The notes under the pieces are model-generated. The model had not been told where the DNA came from and searched no databases. It saw only the letters and a program-made list of their open reading frames with translations. From positions 62,001 to 126,000 of the forward strand of contig NZ_JAFBEP010000003.1 of assembly GCF_016908775.1 (NCBI RefSeq): a DNA stretch of 64,000 bases. The letters run 5' to 3'. A program made the position numbers and the translations under genes. This DNA comes from Defluviitalea raffinosedens. Its GTDB lineage: Bacteria; Bacillota; Clostridia; Lachnospirales; Defluviitaleaceae. Shown piece after piece: positions 8,573 to 17,470 of the stretch. The number at the start of each line of letters is the position of its first letter. The first letter of the stretch is position 1.

Positions 8573-9755
8573 CTGTGTCCACCCCCAAGTTGATCCATTT
8601 GATGTACTCTTTTTTTACTCCATTCGCTGCTTCTTCCAAGTATGTATACATAAATTTGATATCATTTTTAGAAATATCCCGTCCACCAAGGCCTGCAATA
8701 AAATTATAAGATTGAATGGGTTTGCCTGATTTCAGAAGGGCCGAATTGACATTGGTATAAACGGTTCCCTCGTATCCAAAGGAAATATCTTTCTCCAATA
8801 CACCTACGACTTTTGCCCCCCGGGTTATATCAATGATTTCTTTTTCGGGGAAAGGACGCATAAATCGAATCTTAAGGACTCCGACTTTCTTCCCTTCCCT
8901 TCTTAATTCATCTGCGACCACTCTGCAGGTTCCCGTAATGCTCCCTAAAGTAACCAGTATAATCTCTGCATCTTCACATCTGTATCCGTCCACTAATCCC
9001 CCATATCCTCTCCCAAACTTTTTATGATACATCTCGTCTACCTCTTTAATTACTTCCGCTGCTTTTGCGGCCGCTCTGTGCTGCTGATATTTAAATTCCA
9101 TATTATCTCCCGGAGAAGAACTAAAACACATATTCTTAGGATTCTCAAAGTCCAGCTTATTTTCTGTTTCAAAAGGGGGCAAAAATGCATCCACGGCTTC
9201 CTGGCTTGGTACTTCTACCAGTTCATAGGTATGGGTCAGAACAAATCCATCTAAATTGACCATCACAGGGGTTAATACTTCTTTATTTTCAGCGATGGCA
9301 TAGGCCTGAATCATCATATCAAGGCTCTCCTGAGCATCTTCCACATAAACCTGAAGCCATCCACAATCCAGCAGGGACAATGAATCTCTTTGATCCCCAT
9401 AAATACTCCAGGGAAGCGCCAATGAACGGTTGGCGTTCATCATCACAATAGGAAATCTCCCTCCACTGGCGTAATGCAAGCACTCCGCCATATACAAAAG
9501 CCCCTGAGAAGAGGTGGCTGTAAAAGCCCTTGCGCCCACTGCGCTGGCGCCCATGGCTGCTGAGAGGGCAGAATGTTCGGATTCCACATGAAGGAATTCA
9601 GATGTAAGCTCTCCTTTTTCCACCATTTCTGCAAGCCTTTCAACCACTACGGTTTGCGGGGTGATGGGATATGCAGAAATCACATGAGGTCTTGCTAGTT
9701 TGACACCTATAGCAGCAGCTTCATTCCCTGATACAAACATTTTAGTATTCCCCAT
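8556..9755 (-). CDS. 2-oxoacid:ferredoxin oxidoreductase, alpha subunit
   Basis: 399 residues, matching the separate alpha subunit of four-subunit POR/VOR enzymes. The N-terminal part is the TPP pyrimidine-binding domain (SGNEAAAIGVKLARP, AYPITPQT, then SSQGLLYMAE), and the C-terminal ~120 residues form the CoA/transketolase-C-like domain (VTLGSITGTCRVVADELRREG). The ITPQT and SSQG signatures are the family ones. It overlaps the delta gene before it and the beta gene after it by 14-17 bases, which implies coupled translation and fixed stoichiometry. The substrate pocket cannot be resolved by eye. Confidence 0.93.
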   Translation of the reverse strand: MGNTKMFVSGNEAAAIGVKLARPHVISAYPITPQTVVVERLAEMVEKGELTSEFLHVESEHSALSAAMGASAVGARAFTATSSQGLLYMAECLHYASGGRFPIVMMNANRSLALPWSIYGDQRDSLSLLDCGWLQVYVEDAQESLDMMIQAYAIAENKEVLTPVMVNLDGFVLTHTYELVEVPSQEAVDAFLPPFETENKLDFENPKNMCFSSSPGDNMEFKYQQHRAAAKAAEVIKEVDEMYHKKFGRGYGGLVDGYRCEDAEIILVTLGSITGTCRVVADELRREGKKVGVLKIRFMRPFPEKEIIDITRGAKVVGVLEKDISFGYEGTVYTNVNSALLKSGKPIQSYNFIAGLGGRDISKNDIKFMYTYLEEAANGVKKEYIKWINLGVDTDGEGN

Positions 9756-10059
9756 TTTCCCCCTCCTTGATCATTTCTATGGCTTTATGGGTGCAAGCTC
9801 TTGCACAGATCCCGCAGCCCTTACAAAAATCATAATCAATGCCTACTTTTTTATTTTCCTTGAAAATGGTCCCTTCCGGGCAATACAAATAGCAAAGACA
9901 GCATCCTGTGCATTTTTCTTTATGTACAATAGGCTTTCTGGTTCGCCATCCTGCATTTTTTACAACCAGAGTCCCTGCTGGAGCGGCTGGTCCACAAGGA
10001 TAATCTTTGATATGCTTTGGTTTTTCATACTGCATTAATTGTGGCTTATTCATAGCCAC
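9742..10059 (-). CDS. 2-oxoacid:ferredoxin oxidoreductase, delta (2x[4Fe-4S] ferredoxin) subunit
   Basis: 105 residues. Two complete CxxCxxCxxxCP-type motifs are visible (CTGCCLCYLYCPEG at ~51-64 and CKGCGICARACTHKAI at ~79-94), so it carries two [4Fe-4S] clusters and passes electrons between the TPP site and soluble ferredoxin. The N-terminal ~40 residues resemble the usual PorD/VorD lead-in. It overlaps the gamma gene by 10 bases and the alpha gene by 14. Confidence 0.93.
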   Translation of the reverse strand: MAMNKPQLMQYEKPKHIKDYPCGPAAPAGTLVVKNAGWRTRKPIVHKEKCTGCCLCYLYCPEGTIFKENKKVGIDYDFCKGCGICARACTHKAIEMIKEGENGEY

Positions 10060-10607
10060 TCCCCCTTAATCCGTTCATAAGATTGGTTTAAAACCCGGAT
10101 ATTTTTCTCTGCCAGGCTTGATGAAAACTCATTTTTTATACTTTCTGCCACAGCATGGACTGGAATCACTTCTGAAATACCAATAAGCGCCCCAATCATG
10201 GCTGTATTGGTTACAGGCCTTCCCAGTATCTCCTGGGCAATGGCCACTGCATCAAAAGTGACAATCCAATCCGGAGAAATTGCTTTATACTTTTCTTCCC
10301 GGGCAGTATTGATAAGAATCTTTCCTCCAGGTTTCAGATCCTGAAGCAATGAGGGGGCAAACAGCGTTTCATCCAATACAACAATATAATCACAGTGTAT
10401 AATTTCACTTCTGTCCCTGATTTTTTGATCATCTATCTTGGTAAAAGCAGTGATGGGTGCACCTCTTCTCTCCGGTCCAAAGGAAGGAAAAGCCAAAGCA
10501 TATTTATTGCCGTACAAAGAGGCAGCAGCTCCTAGTATTCTGGAGGCTGTGAAACTTCCCTGTCCCCCTCTGCCATGCCATCTGATTTCAATCATGATAT
10601 CCTCCAT
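10050..10607 (-). CDS. 2-oxoacid:ferredoxin oxidoreductase, gamma subunit
   Basis: 185 residues, the PorG/VorG-type gamma subunit, starting with the family hallmark IRWHGRGGQGSFTASRILG and continuing with the FPSFGPERRGAP motif. The domain packs on the alpha subunit and is required for the complex. The likely start is the ATG of MIEIRW a few codons in, because the conserved part begins there; the annotated ATG at 10607 gives a 4-residue longer N-terminus (MEDIMIEI). It overlaps the aminotransferase gene by 16 bases, which ties the oxidoreductase to that enzyme. Confidence 0.9.
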   Translation of the reverse strand: MEDIMIEIRWHGRGGQGSFTASRILGAAASLYGNKYALAFPSFGPERRGAPITAFTKIDDQKIRDRSEIIHCDYIVVLDETLFAPSLLQDLKPGGKILINTAREEKYKAISPDWIVTFDAVAIAQEILGRPVTNTAMIGALIGISEVIPVHAVAESIKNEFSSSLAEKNIRVLNQSYERIKGEWL

Positions 10608-11773
10608 TCTGCATTTTTTGCCTTTTCTCTTAATGTCGAAAGTCTTTTTAGGGCTTCTTTAAGAGTATCTGTCTTTTTTGCGAAGTGAAAGCGAATCAGG
10701 TGGTTTACATCTTCTTTAAAGAAGCTGGAACCTGGGACAGCGGCTACCCCTACTTCTCTGGCAAGCCATTCACAAAACACCGTATCACTTGGAGCGCCGA
10801 ATTCTGAAATATCTACCAAAACATAATATGTTCCCTGAGGTTCTGTATATTTAAGTCCCAGCTCATCTAAACCTTTTAAAAATATATTTCTTTTCTCTGT
10901 ATAAAGTTTTCTTAATTCTTCATAATATGCATCCGAAAACTTTAGGGCTGCTACTGCTGCTTCCTGCAGAGGTGCTGCTGCCCCTACTGTAAGAAAATCA
11001 TGAACCTTACGGGCATTTTCAATTACTTGGGAAGGCCCTATAATATATCCAAGTCTCCATCCTGTAATTGAGTAAGTTTTTGAAAGAGAGCTGCAGGAAA
11101 TGGTTCTCTCAAACATTCCAGGCAAAGATGCAAAATAAATATGTTCATTCGGTTCAAACACAATATGTTCATAGACTTCATCAGTAATCACAAAAACATC
11201 ATACTTTTCTGCCAGGTCTGCAATAAACTCCAGTTCTTCCCGTGTGAATACTTTTCCTGTAGGATTGGAAGGATTACAGAGAATAAGCGCCTTTGGATTT
11301 TGCTCAAAGGCTTTTTTAAGCGCTTCCTGATCAAAGTGAAATGTGGGCGGATGCAAAGGGACATATATTGGTTCTGCCCCGGAAAGAATCGTATCCGCCA
11401 CATAATTTTCATAAAAAGGAGAAAAGACAATCACTTTATCTCCCGGTTTACAGGCTGTCATCATAGCTGCCATCATAGCTTCCGTACTTCCACAGGTCAC
11501 AACAATTTGAGTATCGGGGTCAATGGGAATATCCATGTATTTTGACTGCTTTTTAGCAAGCGCTTCTCTGAAGTTTTGTGCACCCCAGGTGATGGAATAC
11601 TGATGAGGGCCTTCTTCTGCTGCCTTTTTTAAGGCTTCCCTCAATTCCTTGGGAGGATCAAAGTCCGGAAAACCCTGGGACAAATTCACTGCCCCATAGC
11701 GGTTAGCTATTCGTGTCATTTTTCTAATAACAGATTCTGTAAAAAAGTCCAGACGATTGCTTACTTGCGGCAT
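10592..11773 (-). CDS. PLP-dependent aminotransferase, YbdL / kynurenine aminotransferase group
   Basis: Fold-type I class I/II aminotransferase, 393 residues. The PLP lysine is in SLSKTYSITGWR (Lys ~232), with NPSNPTGK, ITDEVYEHI and the C-terminal arginine region IRFHFAKK. VNLSQGFPDFD, ARKVHDFLT and GVAAVPGSSFF match, from memory, the E. coli YbdL methionine aminotransferase and the glutamine-transaminase-K/kynurenine group, which act on methionine and aromatic residues. It would join the 2-oxo acid used by the adjoining ferredoxin oxidoreductase to an amino acid. It starts 14 bases after the PaaK-like gene and overlaps the gamma subunit gene. Family secure; substrate inferred. Confidence 0.88.
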   Translation of the reverse strand: MPQVSNRLDFFTESVIRKMTRIANRYGAVNLSQGFPDFDPPKELREALKKAAEEGPHQYSITWGAQNFREALAKKQSKYMDIPIDPDTQIVVTCGSTEAMMAAMMTACKPGDKVIVFSPFYENYVADTILSGAEPIYVPLHPPTFHFDQEALKKAFEQNPKALILCNPSNPTGKVFTREELEFIADLAEKYDVFVITDEVYEHIVFEPNEHIYFASLPGMFERTISCSSLSKTYSITGWRLGYIIGPSQVIENARKVHDFLTVGAAAPLQEAAVAALKFSDAYYEELRKLYTEKRNIFLKGLDELGLKYTEPQGTYYVLVDISEFGAPSDTVFCEWLAREVGVAAVPGSSFFKEDVNHLIRFHFAKKTDTLKEALKRLSTLREKAKNAEWRIS

Positions 11774-11787
11774 ATTTTTCCTTCTTT

Positions 11788-13104
11788 CTATTGTTCTCTT
11801 AAGTCAATAAATCTTTTAGCCTTGTGGGTAGCTCTTGGAAGAGCCCCTTCTTCCAGGATCACCACTTCTTTAGGTCTAACGCCTAATCTTGCTTTAATAT
11901 TGTGAGATACCTTTTCCGACAATTCCTCGTTCGTTATGGTGACATCCGCATGTTTTTCCACTTCTACTTTAAATTTGGTGGTAAAGTTTTCGGAAATCGC
12001 ATACACTCTGTATTCCCCATTGAGTTCCTTAATGTTTCGAACGATAAATTCTATATCGCTGGGGAAAATATTCACGCCCGAGACAATGAGCATATCATCG
12101 AGTCTTCCTACCACCTGAATTCTGCCATGGGTACGTCCGCATTCACATTTTTCTTTGTTGAAAATAGCAATATCTCCTGTTCTGAAACGAATCATCGGTC
12201 TTGCCTGTTTTCTTAAGGTGGTGAGCACCAGTTCCCCCCTTTGACCATCCTTTACCGGTTCCAGAGTTACGGGATCGATCACTTCCACATAAATCTGATC
12301 TTCTGCTATATGCAGTCCGTTCCTTGCACTGCACATTCCGGCACAAGCCCCATAAATATCAGAAATACCATAGAAATCATACACTTCTGCATCCCAGAGA
12401 TCTTCAATGGCTTTTCTTGTGGCTTCTATGGAACCTCCTGGTTCTCCGGCAACAATGATTTTATTGATCGCCAGGTCCGTTGCAGGATTGATGCCTTGTT
12501 TTTTAGCAGTTTCTCCAAGATACCATGCATAGGATGGAGTCGTCCAGATCACCGTAGGCTGAAATTCCTGCAAAATATAAAGGAGTCGTTCTGAAGGAAT
12601 GGTTCCTGCCCAGATGCATAATGCCCCCAAATTCTGGGCTCCTATAACATCAGGGCCTCCCACAAACAAGGTGAAGTTTAAAGCATGCACATATCTGTCA
12701 TGGGGTCTCATGCCTGCCGCCCAGAATAATCTGCTTTGGATATCCTGGAACTCATCAAAATCGGTTTTGGTAAAAGGACTTAGGGTAGGTACTCCTGTGG
12801 AACCGCTGGATGCCGAAACAAAGACCACATCTTCTTCAGGCACTGCAGTCAACGTTCCAAGAAGAGGCTTTGAGATTTGAGCGTCCCGCTCAATCTGCTT
12901 ATTGATGAACGGAAACTTTGACAGGTCGGATAAAACCTTGAAATCTTCGGGTTTTACTCCGGATTCATCAAAAGATTGCTTATAATATGGTGAGTGTTCA
13001 TAAGCGTATTTCAAGTGTTCTTTGAGCTGTTCTGTCTGATATGCTTCTAACTCTTCCCTTGGCATGGTTTCTATGGATTCATTCCAATATCTTTGATATG
13101 ACAT
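11788..13104 (-). CDS. Phenylacetate-CoA ligase (PaaK)-like AMP-forming acyl-CoA ligase
   Basis: 438 residues, the normal size of PaaK-type adenylate-forming ligases. The P-loop-like motif is SASSGSTGVPT (~95-105), the middle motif is YDFYGISDIYG, and the C-terminal hinge and lysine region is GRLDDMLIVSGVNIFPSDIE followed by a PaaK_C domain. It activates a free carboxylic acid with ATP and CoA. PaaK homologues sit beside indolepyruvate- or VOR-type oxidoreductases in many anaerobes and need not use phenylacetate. It starts 29 bases after metI with a GGGGGA ribosome site and no terminator between, so it is in the S-box operon. Confidence 0.9.
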   Translation of the reverse strand: MSYQRYWNESIETMPREELEAYQTEQLKEHLKYAYEHSPYYKQSFDESGVKPEDFKVLSDLSKFPFINKQIERDAQISKPLLGTLTAVPEEDVVFVSASSGSTGVPTLSPFTKTDFDEFQDIQSRLFWAAGMRPHDRYVHALNFTLFVGGPDVIGAQNLGALCIWAGTIPSERLLYILQEFQPTVIWTTPSYAWYLGETAKKQGINPATDLAINKIIVAGEPGGSIEATRKAIEDLWDAEVYDFYGISDIYGACAGMCSARNGLHIAEDQIYVEVIDPVTLEPVKDGQRGELVLTTLRKQARPMIRFRTGDIAIFNKEKCECGRTHGRIQVVGRLDDMLIVSGVNIFPSDIEFIVRNIKELNGEYRVYAISENFTTKFKVEVEKHADVTITNEELSEKVSHNIKARLGVRPKEVVILEEGALPRATHKAKRFIDLREQ

Positions 13105-13133
13105 TTTTATTCCCCCTAATCAGCTGCGTTTGA

Positions 13134-13790
13134 TTATGATCTTTTATCTACTTTTTTAGAGCTATAGTCTCCCAACCATTGAAAACCCTGTACGATTAAC
13201 ACTAAAACAACCACTGTAGTAAGCATGATGTCGGTTTGATATCTGTAGTATCCGAAGCGAATGGCTAAATCGCCGATACCTCCCCCGCCGATAATCCCTG
13301 CCATAGCAGAATATCCGATCAAACTGATGGCAGTTACTGTAATGCCTACGATCAGGCTGGGCAAAGCTTCCGTTAAAAGCACATGGTATATAATGGTCCT
13401 TGTTTTTGCCCCTGCGGCTTGCGCTGCTTCAATCACTCCTTTATCCACTTCTCTAAAGGCCGCTTCCACCAATCTCGCATAAAAGGCTATGGCTGCAACA
13501 GAAAGAGGTACTGATGCGGCTCCTGATCCTATAGTAGTACCCGTAATGAGCTTAGTGACAGGTAAAAGTACAACAAGCAGAATCACAAAAGGTGTGGATC
13601 TTACGATATTAATGATCAAACCTCCGATAAAGTTTAAAATTTTGTTTTGAAAAAATAAGCCACTGGACGTAAGATACAAAAATAATCCTAAAGGAATACC
13701 CAAAACTATGGATAATATCAGTGCTATTCCTACCATTTGAGAAGTTTCTCCCAGGGCTTTTAATAAATCAAAAATCAGTTCAGCTTGCAT
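13134..13790 (-). CDS. metI: Methionine ABC transporter permease MetI
   Basis: 218 residues with five to six membrane segments. The EAA-type loop is EAAQAAGAKTRTIIYHVLLTEA (quoted in part), and STPFVILLV and YSAMAGIIGGGGIGDLA are conserved MetI stretches. Two copies form the membrane channel of the high-affinity methionine importer. The gene overlaps metN by 11 bases. Downstream there is only a small 5-bp stem without a T run before the PaaK-like gene. Confidence 0.95.
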   Translation of the reverse strand: MQAELIFDLLKALGETSQMVGIALILSIVLGIPLGLFLYLTSSGLFFQNKILNFIGGLIINIVRSTPFVILLVVLLPVTKLITGTTIGSGAASVPLSVAAIAFYARLVEAAFREVDKGVIEAAQAAGAKTRTIIYHVLLTEALPSLIVGITVTAISLIGYSAMAGIIGGGGIGDLAIRFGYYRYQTDIMLTTVVVLVLIVQGFQWLGDYSSKKVDKRS

Positions 13791-14793
13791 AGAGTACCAC
13801 CTCCGTAAATGCAGTTCTTTCGTTGATATAGTCCACTGCCAGTTGAACTTCCCTTTCTTCTCCCTCTATATCGACGACTAAGATTCCCACGGGTCGATCT
13901 CCTATGTACTCGATTTTTCCATGGACGATATTTAGGTTAACATTATAACGTTTAGATACTTCTGATATTAAAGGCTCCGTTGCGGACTCTCCCTTATAGA
14001 CAATTTTCAGTACCCTGCCCTTAAAATCATTGAAAATCTGCTTAGGGAATTCGAGGTGGAAGGTGTGTTCAATTAATTGTTTTGTAAAAACATTTCTCGG
14101 ATTGACAAATACGTCATAAACATTGCCTGCTTCTAATAACTGTCCGTCATTCATAACCGCCACTCGGTCACAGATGCTTTTAACCACATCCATTTCATGA
14201 GTGATGATGACAATGGTAATCCCTAATTTCTGATTAATTTCTTTAAGTAAGTTTAGGATGGATTTTGTCGTTTCTAAGTCAAGGGCAGAAGTAGGTTCGT
14301 CACAGAGAAGAATTTCTGTTTCGTTGGCAAGGGCTCTTGCTATACCTACTCTTTGCTTTTGTCCGCCGCTAAGCTGAGCCGGAAAAGCATTACTTTTATC
14401 TGAAAGACCGACAAGATTCAGCAGTTGGTTTACTCTTTTTTGAATTTCATCTTTAGGTTTTCCTGCTGCAACCATTGGAAAGGCTACGTTTTCAAAAACT
14501 GTCTTTCTTTTTATCAGATTGAAATGTTGAAAGATCATCCCTATTTTCTGTCTAAGAAGCCTTAAGTCTTCTCCTTTTAAATCTGTAATGTCCTGATTGT
14601 TAATAAAAATCCTGCCTTCTGTTGGCCTTTCTAAAAGATTAATGGTTCGGAGCAGGGTACTTTTCCCTGCTCCACTGGCTCCAACAATTCCAAAAATTTC
14701 TCCTTTGTTAATGTTCAGCGAAAGTTTCTGAACTGCTTTAACTTTGCCTTCAGCCCCTTCATAAGTCACGCTGACATCCTGAAATTGAATCAT
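13780..14793 (-). CDS. metN: Methionine ABC transporter ATP-binding protein MetN
   Basis: 337 residues. Walker A GASGAGKST (38-46), Q-loop, signature LSGGQKQR (~141), Walker B ILLCDEPTSALD and the H-loop ITHEMD are all intact. The C-terminal ~80 residues form the NIL domain that binds methionine and closes the importer when the cell is replete (transinhibition). It follows metQ by 12 bases and overlaps metI. With MetI and MetQ it forms a complete methionine importer. Confidence 0.96.
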   Translation of the reverse strand: MIQFQDVSVTYEGAEGKVKAVQKLSLNINKGEIFGIVGASGAGKSTLLRTINLLERPTEGRIFINNQDITDLKGEDLRLLRQKIGMIFQHFNLIKRKTVFENVAFPMVAAGKPKDEIQKRVNQLLNLVGLSDKSNAFPAQLSGGQKQRVGIARALANETEILLCDEPTSALDLETTKSILNLLKEINQKLGITIVIITHEMDVVKSICDRVAVMNDGQLLEAGNVYDVFVNPRNVFTKQLIEHTFHLEFPKQIFNDFKGRVLKIVYKGESATEPLISEVSKRYNVNLNIVHGKIEYIGDRPVGILVVDIEGEEREVQLAVDYINERTAFTEVVLYAS

Positions 14794-14805
14794 ATGTTTT
14801 CCTCC

Positions 14806-15624
14806 CTACTGTTGTAAAAACCAGGCTGGCTTTTGGAAAGCCTTAAACATATAATCTGGATTTTCGATAACTTCCCTGAACTCTTCCGATTCAACGACTT
14901 CTTTAATGTCTTTTACAAATTGGGAATTAATATCTTCTGTTCTTACAGCAACGAGATTTTTATATTCTTCCTGTAACTCTTCCATGACAAGGGCTGTAGA
15001 TAAATCGATCCCTGCTGAAATCGCATAGTTTCCATTGATTGCTGCAAGATCCACGCTGTCTAATGTTCTTGGAAGCTGGGCTGCTTCTACCGGAGTAATT
15101 TTAAGATTTTTGGGATTGGATTCTATATCTTTTTCAGATGCTTTTGAAGGATCTATATCCTTATTCAATGTAATAAGTCCTGCCTGTTCCAGAAGCCTGA
15201 GGGCTCTTGCCAGGTTGGTAGGGTCATTGGCTATGGTGACTTCGGCGCCATCCGATAATTCATCTATGCTTTGTACTTTCTTTGAATACAAGCCTACCGC
15301 TGCTGTTGGCACATTGATTACAGGTGACAATTCAAGGCCGTGGTCTTCGGCAAATTTATTTAAGTACACCAGGTGTTGGAATAAATTGGCGTCAATTTCT
15401 TTATTGGCCAGAGCAAGGTTAGGCTGAACATAATCACTGAACTCTTTAATTTCAACCTTATATCCCTTTTTTTCAAGACCTGGCTTAATGCCCTTAACAA
15501 TCATATCCCCATAAGGTCCTGGAGCAACTCCAAATATGATGGTCTTACTTTCCTTTGATGCACATCCTGTAAGTATCCCTAATATAGTAATAATGGATAC
15601 AAGCAATACACTTATTTTTTTCAT
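14806..15624 (-). CDS. metQ: Methionine-binding lipoprotein MetQ
   Basis: 272 residues, NlpA/MetQ family. The lipoprotein signal ends at GILTGCASK (lipidated Cys ~21), then the mature domain begins KTIIFGVAPGPYGDM, the usual MetQ opening. YVQPNLALANKEIDANLFQH and the loop NDPTNLARALRLLE are family hallmarks. It delivers methionine to MetNI. It is the first gene after the SAM-I riboswitch. Confidence 0.95.
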   Translation of the reverse strand: MKKISVLLVSIITILGILTGCASKESKTIIFGVAPGPYGDMIVKGIKPGLEKKGYKVEIKEFSDYVQPNLALANKEIDANLFQHLVYLNKFAEDHGLELSPVINVPTAAVGLYSKKVQSIDELSDGAEVTIANDPTNLARALRLLEQAGLITLNKDIDPSKASEKDIESNPKNLKITPVEAAQLPRTLDSVDLAAINGNYAISAGIDLSTALVMEELQEEYKNLVAVRTEDINSQFVKDIKEVVESEEFREVIENPDYMFKAFQKPAWFLQQ

Positions 15625-15675
15625 CTTATTTTCCTCCCTATTTTTTTGATTTTTTGAACTACATTTTTACGCATT

Positions 15676-15702
15676 AAAAAACCTCTTTCCGATGAAAGAG
15701 GT
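15676..15702 (-). terminator. Intrinsic terminator of the SAM-I riboswitch
   Basis: Stem ACCTCTTTC against GGAAAGAGGT, then TTTTTTAA on the minus strand, directly after the riboswitch. Its 5' arm can alternatively pair with the GAGAGAGG at the 3' side of P1, the usual antiterminator exchange. Confidence 0.92.
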
Positions 15703-15711
15703 CATTTTCTT

Positions 15712-15823
15712 CCTCTCTCATCTCTCAGCTCATCTGTCTTGAGCTGTTGGAATTAGCACCTTGTAATACATACAGGTTGCCGGGCTTCATTGGGCCAGTC
15801 CCTCCGCCTCTCTTGATAAGAGT
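15712..15823 (-). promoter_or_regulatory. SAM-I riboswitch (S-box) controlling the metQNI-paaK-aminotransferase-oxidoreductase operon
   Basis: On the minus strand the S-box core is present in order: CTCTTATCAAGAG, GGCGGAGGGACTGGCCC, TGAAGCCCGGCAACC, GGTGCTAATTCC, then the closing P1 strand GATGAGAG. All conserved blocks (kink-turn, pseudoknot and SAM pocket) are there. Bound SAM should favour the terminator and switch the operon off, so every downstream gene is expected to be expressed when SAM or methionine is short. Confidence 0.97.
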
Positions 15824-15853
15824 TTCTTACTAAATCATATTATATTGATAAGA

Positions 15854-15882
15854 ATTATATGAGATAAATTCCGCTTTGTCAA
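15854..15882 (-). promoter_or_regulatory. Promoter of the S-box operon
   Basis: TTGACA (15882-15877), 17 bases, TATAAT (15859-15854) on the minus strand: a full consensus sigma-A promoter placed about 30 bases before the riboswitch. Confidence 0.93.
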
Positions 15883-15940
15883 TAAGTTTTCAAAAAATTT
15901 TATTAATCCTATCTTTTTACTTTGTATTATATAAAACATA

Positions 15941-15964
15941 AAAAAACCGGGATTCATCCCGGCT
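15941..15964 (-). terminator. Terminator of xylAB
   Basis: Perfect stem CCGGGAT against ATCCCGG with a 2-base centre, followed by TTTTTT on the minus strand, right after the xylB stop. Confidence 0.9.
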
Positions 15965-15965
15965 T

Positions 15966-17450
15966 TTATTCAGCACTAAGCTTGAACCAATCTTTTAAAG
16001 ACTGATAAGCTTCTTTGTAGCGCGTATAAATTTTATTGTACTTTTCTACATTTTTCTCTATAGGAGTTACAGATCCAACAATTTTTATAAATATATTGCA
16101 AGCTTCTTCAATACTGCTAAATTCTCCTGCTCCTACGCCTGCTAAAATAGCAGCACCAAGAGCCCCTCCCTGATTTGTATTGATTTCATTTATTGGATAT
16201 CCAAAAATATCTGCAAGAATCTGTTTCCAGAGAGGACTCTTTGAACCTCCCCCAATGGCAATAATTTGAGAAATAGGTACTCCGATATCTTTTAAAATTT
16301 CAAGAGAATCCCGAAGTCCAAAGGATACACCTTCAAGTACCGCCCTTGTCATCTCACCTCTTGTGGTACTCATGGATAATCCCAAAAATGTTCCTCTTGC
16401 ATCAGGATCGGCATAGGGAGTACGTTCTCCCATAAGATACGGAAGGAATATTACGCCTTTAGCACCTGGTTCCGTCTCACTGGCTTCTTTTAAGAGTTCA
16501 TCAAAATCCATTCCTTTATTGGCTTCTTCTACCCACCATTTTAAGCAGCTGGCTGCCGAAAGCATAACCCCCATGGAATGATACTTCCCATTGGCATGGC
16601 AGAAAGCATGAAGGCGATTCTGGCTGTCTACAGCGTAGTCATCATGGGCTGCAAATACGACACCCGAAGTCCCCAGGGTAACCATTACGGTTCCTTCTTT
16701 AACCGTTCCGGTTCCTATGGCTCCGGCAGCATTATCGCCGCCTCCTCCTACAACCAGAATCTCTCCTGTGAGTCCCAGTTCCCCTTTCACTTCTTCTGAC
16801 AACTTTCCTGTTACTTCATAGGATTCATAGAGTTTTGGAAGATACTCTTCTTTGATGCCTATGTACTCGATCATTTCCTTGGACCAGCATCTGTTTTTAA
16901 CGTCTAATAGAAGCATTCCGGAAGCATCAGAAACATCCGTTGCATAATCTCCTGTCAATTTAAATCTGATATAATCTTTTGGAAGAAGAATGTGTCTTAT
17001 TTTCTCAAACAATTCAGGATGATTTTTCTTTACCCATAAAATCTTAGGGGCTGTGAACCCGGTCAATGCCTTATTACCAACAAGCTCTGTGAGTTTTTCT
17101 TGCCCAAAATGATTGGTGATGTCCTCACACTCCTCCGCAGTTCTTTGGTCGCACCAAAGTATTGCGGGAAGCAGGACCTTATTTTCTTCGTCCAAGGCTA
17201 CCAGTCCGTGCATTTGACCACTAAAGCCTATTCCCCGGATTTCCCCTTCAGGAAGATTGTTTTTTTGAATAACTTCTTTAATAGCTTCTTTGGTACCCAT
17301 CCACCAGTCTTCAGGATTTTGCTCCGCCCAATTACTTTTTGGATAATACACCGGATATTCCCTGGAAGATTCCCCGAGAATTGTTCCGTCTTTATCAACA
17401 GCAAGTACCTTTACAGATGATGTACCTAAATCAATCCCCAAAAAAATCAT
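15966..17450 (-). CDS. xylB: Xylulokinase
   Basis: FGGY carbohydrate kinase, 494 residues. It opens IFLGIDLGTSSVKVLAVD (phosphate-1 loop), has GFSGQMHGLV, LPKDYIRFKLTGDYATDVSDA, and the C-terminal adenosine motif AIGGGSKSPLWKQILADIFG. It phosphorylates D-xylulose to xylulose-5-phosphate for the pentose phosphate pathway. It follows xylA by 57 bases containing a hairpin (17471-17491) and a GGAGGAG ribosome site. The MHGL motif and xylA linkage make xylulokinase the clear choice within FGGY. Confidence 0.95.
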   Translation of the reverse strand: MIFLGIDLGTSSVKVLAVDKDGTILGESSREYPVYYPKSNWAEQNPEDWWMGTKEAIKEVIQKNNLPEGEIRGIGFSGQMHGLVALDEENKVLLPAILWCDQRTAEECEDITNHFGQEKLTELVGNKALTGFTAPKILWVKKNHPELFEKIRHILLPKDYIRFKLTGDYATDVSDASGMLLLDVKNRCWSKEMIEYIGIKEEYLPKLYESYEVTGKLSEEVKGELGLTGEILVVGGGGDNAAGAIGTGTVKEGTVMVTLGTSGVVFAAHDDYAVDSQNRLHAFCHANGKYHSMGVMLSAASCLKWWVEEANKGMDFDELLKEASETEPGAKGVIFLPYLMGERTPYADPDARGTFLGLSMSTTRGEMTRAVLEGVSFGLRDSLEILKDIGVPISQIIAIGGGSKSPLWKQILADIFGYPINEINTNQGGALGAAILAGVGAGEFSSIEEACNIFIKIVGSVTPIEKNVEKYNKIYTRYKEAYQSLKDWFKLSAE

Positions 17451-17470
17451 ACCTATTCTCCTCCTTGAAA

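Noticed and set aside
12241..12594. Plus-strand frames over the PaaK-like gene, and similar ones over the aminotransferase and gdhA genes
   Set aside because: Mirror frames of real genes with no supporting starts or family resemblance.
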